64,000 nt of DNA, taken from positions 232,185 to 296,184 of the forward strand of contig VRUL01000002.1 of NCBI GenBank assembly GCA_019456145.1. Direction: 5' to 3'. The notes below the pieces were generated by a model. The model ran no database searches, was not told the DNA's origin, and was given only the letters and a program-made list of their open reading frames with translations. This stretch comes from Planctomycetota bacterium. Lineage in GTDB: Bacteria; Planctomycetota; Phycisphaerae; Sedimentisphaerales; Anaerobacaceae. Both the position numbers and the translations under genes were made by a program. Below, in pieces: positions 53,697 through 61,412 of the stretch. How positions within the stretch are numbered: position 1 is the first letter of the stretch; the number at the start of each line of letters is the position of its first letter.

Positions 53697-54112
53697 AAAA
53701 ACAACCCTTCCAAGTTCCCCCTCGGTATAAGATTATGTTTCAGCAATAATCCTTCCATGAAAACTGTACGCGAGATACCCAGGGTAATTACCCTTTCCAT
53801 CACTGGATTTTACTATTAAGTAAGACGCCTACATCAGGCAAAATATTTCAAAAAAGGCCGATAAAGTATCTAAAAAAGGCAAATGTATTGGAAATTAATA
53901 TGAAATTGGCTCAATAAAGCGGAAAATCCGATAAAATACCCAAAATCCCATAGCCCCTACGACAGTGGTGGATTATGTGGAATTTGCGGATTGTATTGAT
54001 TGTGATGGAAAGTTCGATTTTGATCACCACCAATTTTTTTAACAGCGGATATCTCAAGGAGAACGGATAAATTCGAATCACGAAATCCGAAATTCAAAAA
54101 CAGAATGTTACT

Positions 54113-54146
54113 AATGAGATTCTTCGCTTGTCGGCAATGACAAAAG
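54113..54146. repeat. REP-like interspersed repeat
   Basis: GAGATTCTTCGCTTGTCGGC followed by AATGACAAAAG matches the type of sequence at 57735-57777 (GATTGCC, CTCGCAATGACAAAAG) and 56451-56470 (GATTACTCGCAATGACA). This is a common bacterial intergenic repeat. The rest of 53697-54234 shows no gene. Confidence 0.5.
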
Positions 54147-54234
54147 CTTTCCGGTGCAAGGACAAAAAAGGAACGCCGATAGAGGGGGTGATAAGTAAAT
54201 CTCATTTTCAGCAGAGTAACGGTTTAAACTTATT

Positions 54235-55392
54235 TTAGCCGGCTACGAAGGGTGAGAGTTCACGGAGACGGTTTATGATGGGCGGCATTTTTTCGATGGT
54301 GTAATCGACCTCGGCTTCGGTGTTGTACCTGCTTAGGCTGAAGCGGATTGAGCCGTGGGCGGAAGTGAAGGGTACACCCATCGCGCGTAAGACGTGGGAG
54401 GGTTCGAGTGAGCCGGATGTGCAGGCGGAACCGCTGCTTGCGCAGATGCCGAATTTATCGAGCATGAGCAGAATGGCTTCGCCCTCGACGTATTCGAAGC
54501 TGATGTTACTAGTATTTGGGAGTCTGTTTTCCCTGTCGCCATTGACGCGGGAGCCGGGGCACTTTTTCAATAGCGCATCTTCAAGCTTATCACGGAGGTA
54601 TTTGACTTTGCTGTTTTCTTCTTCGAGGTTTTGTGCGGCTAATTCACATGCTTTTCCGAGTCCGACGATACCGGGTACATTTTCTGTTCCGGCCCGTTTG
54701 CCCGCTTCCTGATGGCCACCGACCATAAACGGGGTGAGCCTTGTTCCCTTCCTGACGTAGAGTATGCCAACCCCTTTTGGGCCGTGGAGCTTGTGGGCGG
54801 AGAGACTGAGTAAATCAATGTTGCTTTTGGAGAGGTTCAGGGGGATCTTTCCGATGACCTGTACGGCGTCTGTGTGGAATACGATTCCTTTGCCGGTGAC
54901 CAGCTCGGCGATTTTGTCGATAGGGAATATGACGCCTGTCTCATTGTTTGCGTACATTATCGTAACAAGGGCAGTATCATCGTCGAGCAGCTCTTCCAAC
55001 TCGGCCAAGTCGAGGCGACCCTCTTTGTCCACAGCCAGCTCTACAACAGTGTATCCGTGATTTTCCAAGTCCCTGCATGCGGCCAGTACAGCGGGGTGCT
55101 CAACCCTTGTAGTAATGACCTTGCGCTTGTTCGGTGCGGCAGCTAATGTGCCTTTGATAGAAGTGTTATCGCTTTCGGTGCCGCCACTTGTAAATATAAT
55201 CTCGGCAGGCTCACAACCAAGTAAGTGGGCCGCCTGCTGGCGTGCCTGGCGTATTTTTCGGCCCATCTGTCCGCCGAACGTGTGCATACTCGAAGGATTT
55301 CCATAAAGCTGACAGAACAGAGGCTTCATTTCCTCCAGGACCTCTTCGGCGACCTTTGTAGTAGCATTATTATCGAAATATACCGTATCCAT
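54235..55392 (-). CDS. nifS: Cysteine desulfurase, NifS type
   Basis: A 385-residue PLP enzyme that removes sulfur from cysteine for Fe-S assembly. YFDNNATTKV opens the protein, TSGGTESDN binds the cofactor, Lys201 in SLSAHKLHGPKG forms the Schiff base, and Cys324 in CASSGSACTSG carries the persulfide. It is the last gene of the cysteine/Fe-S operon, behind its scaffold gene nifU, which receives the sulfur. Confidence 0.93.
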   Translation of the reverse strand: MDTVYFDNNATTKVAEEVLEEMKPLFCQLYGNPSSMHTFGGQMGRKIRQARQQAAHLLGCEPAEIIFTSGGTESDNTSIKGTLAAAPNKRKVITTRVEHPAVLAACRDLENHGYTVVELAVDKEGRLDLAELEELLDDDTALVTIMYANNETGVIFPIDKIAELVTGKGIVFHTDAVQVIGKIPLNLSKSNIDLLSLSAHKLHGPKGVGILYVRKGTRLTPFMVGGHQEAGKRAGTENVPGIVGLGKACELAAQNLEEENSKVKYLRDKLEDALLKKCPGSRVNGDRENRLPNTSNISFEYVEGEAILLMLDKFGICASSGSACTSGSLEPSHVLRAMGVPFTSAHGSIRFSLSRYNTEAEVDYTIEKMPPIINRLRELSPFVAG

Positions 55393-55426
55393 CCTATTGA
55401 TTCCTGTATAGTATTAGGGTCCAAAC

Positions 55427-55470
55427 CTGCGGTAAAACCGCAGTTTCCAAATCCCCAGTAAAACTGAGGG
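55427..55470. repeat. Two short hairpin repeats between nifU and nifS
   Basis: CTGCGGT-AAA-ACCGCAG (55427-55443) and the diverged CCCCAGT-AAA-ACTGAGG (55453-55469), each with an AAA loop; the second is followed by GCTAAATAT. A third copy is at 56426. They could be REP-like units or mRNA-stability hairpins. Confidence 0.6.
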
Positions 55471-55515
55471 CTAAATATGCGTCGCCGTGCCGGCGACGGC
55501 CAAACAATACCTGAA

Positions 55516-56397
55516 TTATCCTCTATGGTTGTGCGGCTGCTGCGTAGAGTCTTTGTCTTCTTCGACAAACAGTGTATCCAAAACGAATTCTCTTAGCTTG
55601 GCTTCGACGAGGTCTTTCATAGTGTACTCAGCGAGCATACATTGTGAACACATTCCACGGAATGCAACGATGACCTTATCCCCTTCAACATCTATTAGTT
55701 CGATATTTCCTCCGTGTGCTCGTAGTGCGGGTCGAATCTGCTCATTAACCGTCTGCTGGATTAACTGAATCTTTTGAATGTTTGTGAGCCTGGCGGCTGG
55801 CCGAGGGGCGGGGGCAGCTATTTCTTCTATTTTATCGCCCTGTATTTCTTCAATTATCTTTTCTATTTCACCCTGGCAACCGCCGCAACCGCCGCCGGCC
55901 TTGCAGTAATTTGTCACCTGTTCTACGGTAGTAAGATTATTTTCCCGTATGACTCTGTTTATTTCATTTTCGGTGACGCCAAAACAATTGCAGATCACGC
56001 GGCCTTCCAACTCGTGTTTTTTCTTACCGCCGGTACGGTAGTTTTCGATTGCGGCTTCAAGGGCTTCTCTTCCCATAACCGAGCAGTGCATCTTCTGCTC
56101 GGGCAAACCGCCGAGATAATCTGCAATATCCTTGTTGGTTATTTTAGCGGCTTCGTCCAAGGTTTTTCCTTTTATCATCTCGGTGAGAACGGAAGAAGTC
56201 GCGATAGCACTTGCGCATCCGAAGGTTTTGAACTGCGCGTCCATGATTCTACCGTTCTGATCGAGCTTGAATGTGAGCTTCAAGGCATCGCCGCAGGCTA
56301 GTGAGCCAACCTCTCCGACGCCATCGGGATTTTCCACTTCGCCGACATTTCGCGGATTGAAAAAATGGTCTTTGAGTTCGTCAGTGTATTCCCACAT
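55516..56397 (-). CDS. nifU: Fe-S scaffold NifU, three-domain
   Basis: 293 residues. The IscU-like N-domain (1-125) has Cys in SLACGDALK, FGCASAIATSS and KMHCSV. A central BFD-like [2Fe-2S] domain has ICNCFG and GGCGGCQ. The C-terminal Nfu domain has CSQCM. ATG 56397 matches the family start (MWEYTDELKDHFFNPRNVG); a longer frame to 56478 translates a repeat. It assembles clusters from sulfur delivered by NifS. The full NifU form with no nitrogenase genes here is common in anaerobes. Confidence 0.92.
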   Translation of the reverse strand: MWEYTDELKDHFFNPRNVGEVENPDGVGEVGSLACGDALKLTFKLDQNGRIMDAQFKTFGCASAIATSSVLTEMIKGKTLDEAAKITNKDIADYLGGLPEQKMHCSVMGREALEAAIENYRTGGKKKHELEGRVICNCFGVTENEINRVIRENNLTTVEQVTNYCKAGGGCGGCQGEIEKIIEEIQGDKIEEIAAPAPRPAARLTNIQKIQLIQQTVNEQIRPALRAHGGNIELIDVEGDKVIVAFRGMCSQCMLAEYTMKDLVEAKLREFVLDTLFVEEDKDSTQQPHNHRG

Positions 56398-56425
56398 AAT
56401 CAGTTTTGAGTTTTTAGATTCAAAA

Positions 56426-56470
56426 CCTGCGGTAAAACCGCAGGCTAAATATAGATTACTCGCAATGACA
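56426..56470. repeat. Hairpin repeat plus REP-like unit upstream of nifU
   Basis: CCTGCGGT-AAA-ACCGCAGG (56426-56444), followed by GCTAAATAT, matches the copy at 55427. GATTACTCGCAATGACA then joins the other repeat family of this region. Confidence 0.6.
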
Positions 56471-56474
56471 CTGG

Positions 56475-56930
56475 TCAATTCAACCTTAAAAGAGCGCTTG
56501 ACTTCAGGGCCTGGTCGACGTCGGCTATTATATCATCTATGTGCTCAGTACCAACCGAGATACGAATATAATCATCTGTTACACCTGCGGCGATCTGCTC
56601 AGCTTCGGACAATTGCTGATGCGTGGTGCCGGCGTGGTGGATTACCAGAGTTTTGCTGTCGCCAATATTGGCAAGGTGAGAGGCTAATTTAACGCTGTTA
56701 ATAAACTTAACGCCTGCCTCTCTGCCGCCCATGCTTTCAATATAAATCAGGCGGGTATAGATATTGCCAAACTCTTTGAGGGCAAAGAGGTCCGTTGCGT
56801 GGCCGATATCCTTAAATACATAGCTGGTGGTTTGATAAATAGGCACAGCACGACTGAGCGTGTCTGAATCCACGGTCTGGCCAGCGTGTAATGCAAGTGT
56901 TTCCAAATGATATTGAGTCTCTTCTGTCAC
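56475..56930 (-). pseudogene. metY: O-acetylhomoserine sulfhydrylase with large in-frame internal deletion
   Basis: 151 codons. Residues 1-60 match the N-terminus of MetY (TLALHAGQTVD, VPIYQTTSYVF, FGNIYTRL) and residues 64-150 match its C-terminus (ESMGGREAGVKFINSVKLAS, SLVIHHAGTTHQQLS). About 280 residues between, including the PLP lysine, are absent, and the frame is intact. It cannot be catalytic. ATGA overlap with thi4 shows it was part of the operon. A functional methionine or cysteine role must come from elsewhere. Confidence 0.85.
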
Positions 56931-57703
56931 GCCTTTACAGCTCCCATCGTAACCTCAGCAGCCCTTTTTCCGGACAACAACATTCCTCCGAATGTCGGCC
57001 CCATCCTCGGCAGGCCAAAGGTGGTTGCAACGGCCATTCCGGTTACAATCAAACCCGGGTACACCTGGCCAGTATGCTCAATAACCGCGTCCTCAGATTC
57101 TTCGATCCACATAGGACCGAATCCCTTTATTTCGACGAGCCCCCTCTTTTCAAGGGAATTAACGACCACTGCATCGTGTCCTGTAGCATCGACGACAAGC
57201 TTCGATTCAATAGCAACCGGGTCCACACAGGTGATTGCCCTTGGAAGCGCAGAGACAGGTGTCCAGTTGATGACCACGCCACAAACACGTTCGTTTTTAA
57301 TTACGACATCATCGAACTTAGTCATGTTCAAGACCTTTACGCCGGCATCACATGCCGAAGCAATCAATTTGGAACAAGCGTGGGGTCCATCAGCAACATA
57401 GAGTCCATCGTCAACCTTTTTGTACGGCGCCCCGATCTCATCGAGAATTGTCTGAGCGGGCTCCCTGATTGTCAGCTTGTTCATGAGAAAGCCCCCGATC
57501 CAGAATCCACCACCGAGATAGTTGTTGCACTCGATGAGGAGAGTTTTTTGCCCATTTTTGGCAAACTCTCTCGCAGCGATGATTCCGCTGGGTCCTGCAC
57601 CGATAATGATCACATCGCTCTCGATGTAATCATCAAATTCCCTGGCAAATTCAGAAACGATCGCCCTGGTAACCTGTTTTTCTGAAACTTTTGATAAAAT
57701 CAT
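56927..57703 (-). CDS. thi4: Thiazole synthase, Thi4 family, probably sulfide-dependent
   Basis: 258 residues. A FAD/NAD-binding [10 protein letters not shown] motif follows the N-terminal helix, and [21 protein letters not shown] and [10 protein letters not shown] complete the family signature. ATG 57703 follows GAGGTGAT. The position corresponding to the suicidal Cys of yeast Thi4 (seven residues after GHD) is not Cys, so the enzyme should take sulfur from sulfide with iron, as in methanogens. It makes the thiazole part of thiamine and fits a sulfur-rich anaerobic operon. Confidence 0.9.
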   Translation of the reverse strand: MILSKVSEKQVTRAIVSEFAREFDDYIESDVIIIGAGPSGIIAAREFAKNGQKTLLIECNNYLGGGFWIGGFLMNKLTIREPAQTILDEIGAPYKKVDDGLYVADGPHACSKLIASACDAGVKVLNMTKFDDVVIKNERVCGVVINWTPVSALPRAITCVDPVAIESKLVVDATGHDAVVVNSLEKRGLVEIKGFGPMWIEESEDAVIEHTGQVYPGLIVTGMAVATTFGLPRMGPTFGGMLLSGKRAAEVTMGAVKA

Positions 57704-57731
57704 AACTATCACCTCTTTCTCAAACATAACG

Positions 57732-57777
57732 GATTAGATTGCCACGCCAACCTTCGGTTGGCTCGCAATGACAAAAG
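57732..57777. repeat. REP-like interspersed repeat
   Basis: GATTGCCACGCC, then an AACC-TTCG-GGTT hairpin, then GGCTCGCAATGACAAAAG. It belongs to the same family as 54113-54146 and lies between nadA and thi4. Confidence 0.6.
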
Positions 57778-57811
57778 AAAGCCTGCCGGGCAGACCTTAC
57801 AATAACAACAA

Positions 57812-58729
57812 TTATTTTACAGGTAAAATTTCTACCATCATATCAAGGGCCTTTTTGGCTTTTATTCTTACGTCCTTCGGGACGGTAACTTTGTATTGCA
57901 AATCCTGCAACGACCAGAGCACTTTTTCCAAAGTAATTCGTTTCATATTAGGACAAACCGCCCTTTCTGTCGCGGGAATAAATTCAGCCCCGGGATTTTG
58001 CTTTTTCAAGGTATGAATAATTCCTGTCTCTGTAGCTATAATAAATCGTTTTGCCCTGCTATTGGCGGCATATCGGAGCATCTGACCAGTACTGAGCAAC
58101 TGGTCTGAAACAGCTTTTACGGGGTCTGTACATTCGGGATGTGCCAGAACAACAGCATCCGGGAATTTTTCCTTTGCAGCTTTGATGTCCTCTTCGGTAA
58201 TAATGACATGTACGTGGCAATAACCGGGCCAAAGGATGAGGTCTCTTCCGGTTCTTTCGATGACAAACCGGCCGAGATTCTGATCGGGGACAAAGATAAC
58301 GGGGCTTTCCTTCGGTAAAGAGTCTACAATTTCAACAGCATTTGCACTGGTGCAGCAATAATCGCTCTGGGCCTTGACCCTGGCCGTACTGTTTACATAA
58401 CAGACCACCAGAGCATCCGGATGCTTTTGTTTCAAATCCAGTAGCTGTTCTGCGGTTATCATATCAGCCATCGGACAGCCAGCGTACTTGTCGGGTAAAA
58501 GCACGGTCTTTTCCGGGGAGAGGATAGCGGCAGTTTCAGCCATAAACAGCACACCACAAAAAACTATTACATCAGCATCGGTTTCGGCTGCCTTTATGCT
58601 CAGTCCCAAAGAGTCACCGGTAAAATCGGCGAGGTCCTGAATGTCGGCTGTCTGATAGTTGTGGGCAAGAATGACAGCGTTATGCTCTTGTTTTAGCTGT
58701 TCGATTTTTTCTATGAGCTTATCGTTCAT
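57812..58729 (-). CDS. nadA: Quinolinate synthase A
   Basis: A 305-residue cytoplasmic [4Fe-4S] enzyme that condenses iminoaspartate with dihydroxyacetone phosphate in NAD biosynthesis. AHNYQTADIQDLADFTGDSL opens the protein. Cluster Cys candidates are in VFCGVLFMAE, DYCCTSANAV and AVCPNMKRI; HPEC and ATETGIIH complete the site. nadB and nadC are not in the window. Placement in a cysteine/Fe-S operon fits its cluster need. Confidence 0.92.
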   Translation of the reverse strand: MNDKLIEKIEQLKQEHNAVILAHNYQTADIQDLADFTGDSLGLSIKAAETDADVIVFCGVLFMAETAAILSPEKTVLLPDKYAGCPMADMITAEQLLDLKQKHPDALVVCYVNSTARVKAQSDYCCTSANAVEIVDSLPKESPVIFVPDQNLGRFVIERTGRDLILWPGYCHVHVIITEEDIKAAKEKFPDAVVLAHPECTDPVKAVSDQLLSTGQMLRYAANSRAKRFIIATETGIIHTLKKQNPGAEFIPATERAVCPNMKRITLEKVLWSLQDLQYKVTVPKDVRIKAKKALDMMVEILPVK

Positions 58730-58766
58730 GGTAAGCTGTTCTACCCCTCACTTATGTTCTACTCCC

Positions 58767-59717
58767 TCACTTACGTTTGGGGCTCTGTTGTTTGATTTTT
58801 TTCTTTTTGTGTTTTGTGTAAACGAGGTCCGGATGTGGGCTTGTAACGGTAACACCCGGCGGAACGGACTCCTTTATCCAGACATTTCCTCCGATTACGG
58901 CCCTTTTTCCGATGACTATATCGCCCAGAATCGTGGCTTCTGCATATATTGTTACATTGTCCTCTATTGTTGGGTGTCTTTTTCCACCCTTTATTATCCT
59001 TCCCCTTTCATCCTTGGGGAAACTCAGGGCACCAAGTGTGGCGCCCTGATAGATCTTGACATTATCGCCTATGACTGTAGTTTCGCCTATTACGACGCCG
59101 GTACCGTGGTCGATAAAAAAGTTTTTTCCAACTGTTGCCCCGGAGTGTATATCGATACCGGTTTTTGCGTGGGCACATTCGGTCATTATTCTTGGAATCA
59201 AAGGGACCTGCTTTAGATACAATTCGTGTGCGATACGATATGTAGCAATTGCAATGATACAAGGATAGCTAATGACAATTTCCTCGTACGACTTTGCAGC
59301 GGGGTCTCCGTCGAAAGCAGCACCGACGTCACCTTTTAGCTGTTCCCTGATTTTGGGCAGTCGAGTCAATAAATACTGTGTGACGCTTTCGGCCATTGTT
59401 CTGCAGTCGCAGTCTTTACATTTCTTTATTCTGCACTGATATTGAAATGCTCGTTCTACCTGCTCAAAGAGTTCGGTTGCAATCTGCCAGAGAATATCCC
59501 CGACGATGAAAGTGATATTCGACTTTGTAACAGTCCTTTTGCCGGTATATCCGGGGAAGAGCACTTCAAAGAGTAAATCAATGATGTCGAGAATTTTACT
59601 CCGCACGGGCAGATTCGAGGCATCGATAAAATTTATGCCGGAATCCCCCTCATATGTGAGCGCAATTTTGCTAACGAGATTTTCGATTTTTTTGTTGGTC
59701 AACTTTTTCTTTCTCAC
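58767..59717 (-). CDS. cysE: Serine O-acetyltransferase
   Basis: About 316 residues from GTG 59717, which has GAGAGG eight bases upstream; the longer frame to 59810 would overlap cysK. The N-terminal helical domain is followed by the left-handed beta-helix with HAKTGIDIHSGATVGKNFFI, HGTGVVIGE and GGNVWI. It acetylates serine to feed cysK. The length and CxxC-like segments (KKCKDCDC) are those of the EpsC-like form. The last residues are Lys-rich. Confidence 0.88.
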   Translation of the reverse strand: MRKKKLTNKKIENLVSKIALTYEGDSGINFIDASNLPVRSKILDIIDLLFEVLFPGYTGKRTVTKSNITFIVGDILWQIATELFEQVERAFQYQCRIKKCKDCDCRTMAESVTQYLLTRLPKIREQLKGDVGAAFDGDPAAKSYEEIVISYPCIIAIATYRIAHELYLKQVPLIPRIMTECAHAKTGIDIHSGATVGKNFFIDHGTGVVIGETTVIGDNVKIYQGATLGALSFPKDERGRIIKGGKRHPTIEDNVTIYAEATILGDIVIGKRAVIGGNVWIKESVPPGVTVTSPHPDLVYTKHKKKKIKQQSPKRK

Positions 59718-59754
59718 AGCCAAAACCTCTCGGAAAGGGACAAGCCTTCTGTTA

Positions 59755-60675
59755 CTACTCAAACAATTCAGTGGATATATACCTTTCTCCGGTATCCGGT
59801 ACAATAACAACTATTGTCTTGCCTTTATTTTCGGTCCTCTGTGCAATTTTTATTGCGGCCCACATTGCAGCTCCTGAGCTTATTCCCGCCAATATTCCCT
59901 CTTTCAGGGCCAATTGTCGTGTCGTTTCCATAGCGTCATCATTGGAGACCAGTACAATTTCATCAATTATATCGGTATTCAAAACCTGCGGTACAAATCC
60001 TGCGCCGATACCCTGTATTTTGTGTGGTCCGGGCTGACCTCCTGAAAGTATTGGGGAACTTTTGGGCTCGACGGCGACTACTTTCAGGTCCTTATTGCGT
60101 TTTTTTAAGACTTCTCCGCATCCTGTCAAGGTCCCGCCGGTTCCGACGCCTGAGACTAAAATGTCAATCTTACCATCAGTATCAGAGAAGATTTCTTCAG
60201 CGGTGGTTTCTCTGTGTATTTGCGGATTTGCCGGGTTGTTAAACTGCTGCGGCATAAAGGCATTTTTGTTTTCTGCGACGTACTGTTCTGCTTTTTCCAC
60301 GGCCCCCACCATACCCAACTCTGCGGGGGTGAGTATAATTTCTGCGCCAAACAACTGCAGGAGTTTCCTTCTTTCGGTGCTCATGGATTCCGGCATAGTA
60401 AGCACCAATTTGTATCCCTTTGCAGCGCAAATGAAGGCAAGTCCAATTCCGGTATTTCCGCTGGTCGGTTCAATTATAACCGTATCCTTTTTTATCAGTC
60501 CTTCTTTCTCGGCGGCTTGTATCATTGACAGTGAGATCCTGTCCTTAACACTTCCACAGGGATTGTAGGATTCAAGCTTAGCCAGAATGGTTGCCTGGTC
60601 CGGGCCAAGCTTATTGATTTTTACCAGCGGGGTGTTTCCAACTACAGCAGTGATGTTTTCGAATATAGCACTCAT
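59755..60675 (-). CDS. cysK: Cysteine synthase A
   Basis: 306 residues. PLP enzyme that makes cysteine from O-acetylserine and sulfide. Lys44 in [10 protein letters not shown] binds PLP, and [10 protein letters not shown] and [10 protein letters not shown] hold substrate and phosphate. GAGGAA precedes the ATG. It is 10 bases downstream of the damaged Rrf2 regulator and 37 upstream of cysE. Confidence 0.94.
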   Translation of the reverse strand: MSAIFENITAVVGNTPLVKINKLGPDQATILAKLESYNPCGSVKDRISLSMIQAAEKEGLIKKDTVIIEPTSGNTGIGLAFICAAKGYKLVLTMPESMSTERRKLLQLFGAEIILTPAELGMVGAVEKAEQYVAENKNAFMPQQFNNPANPQIHRETTAEEIFSDTDGKIDILVSGVGTGGTLTGCGEVLKKRNKDLKVVAVEPKSSPILSGGQPGPHKIQGIGAGFVPQVLNTDIIDEIVLVSNDDAMETTRQLALKEGILAGISSGAAMWAAIKIAQRTENKGKTIVVIVPDTGERYISTELFE

Positions 60676-60685
60676 AATTCCTCAC

Positions 60686-61141
60686 CTATAATCCGTTTAT
60701 ATTTGATAAACTGACATTTTTATTATCTTTTGCCCTATCAACCAAGTCCTGCAGAGTTATTGATTGCAGTACATTTTCAATTGCCTTCTGTATCTGTTCC
60801 CAGACCTGCCTTGGAACACAATCAGCAGCACGTTGACAGTAATTCTCATCTTCAACGCAATCGACAGTAGCAACATGTCCTTCCAAGCAATCGAAAACAT
60901 CGCTAATTTTAACCTGATTTGGAGGTTTGGCAAGCAAATAGCCACCTTTAGCACCTTTAACACCTCAAATACTTCTGACAAAACCAGCCGATCTGAGTAT
61001 TGCCATTAATTGTTCTAGATATTTGACGGATATATCCTGGTGCTGTGCAATGATTCTAAGCTGTAGAGGGCGGTTACCATTGTTCTGCTCCAGTTCTAAT
61101 ACTGCTCTTATTCCGTATCTGGTCCGAGTCGAAAGCTTAAT
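60686..61141 (-). pseudogene. Rrf2/IscR-type regulator with ATT start position and in-frame TGA
   Basis: The minus-strand frame 61141-60686 (151 codons plus stop) encodes a full Rrf2 protein: KLSTRTRYGIRAVLEL, the HTH, then VRSI-stop-GVKGAKGGYLLAKPP and a C-terminal half with Cys-x6-Cys-x5-Cys, the Fe-S ligands of IscR-like sensors. The codon at the family start is ATT rather than ATG, with AAGG six bases upstream. Codon 59 is TGA (60967-60965) where an Arg codon CGA is expected. GGTGTTAAA/GGTGCTAAA is a small tandem duplication just after it. It should have repressed the cysK operon; it is now broken or read through. Confidence 0.8.
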
Positions 61142-61412
61142 AACAAGCCTTTTATTCCTACTATATTAATAGAATATTACACAAAATATTTGATTTTTGT
61201 TGTGAAAAATATAAAAATATTACCAGAAAAAGTGAGATAATATCGGTAAATTCCCCATTATCTGCAAACCCGAGAGGTTCTATCCCATTGATCAACCCCG
61301 AAAAAATATGTCCTGGAACCGACTCATTAATCAATTTTCTTGACATCCTGCGCGACAATCACTAAAATTAGATGGTTTTACATTCAAGCTATAACTAAAA
61401 AGGAAGCTGCGA

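Noticed and set aside
60965..60967. Selenocysteine or alternative-code reading of the TGA in the Rrf2 gene
   Set aside because: An Arg codon is expected at this place, other genes in the window stop at TGA, and no SECIS-like hairpin is seen directly after it.
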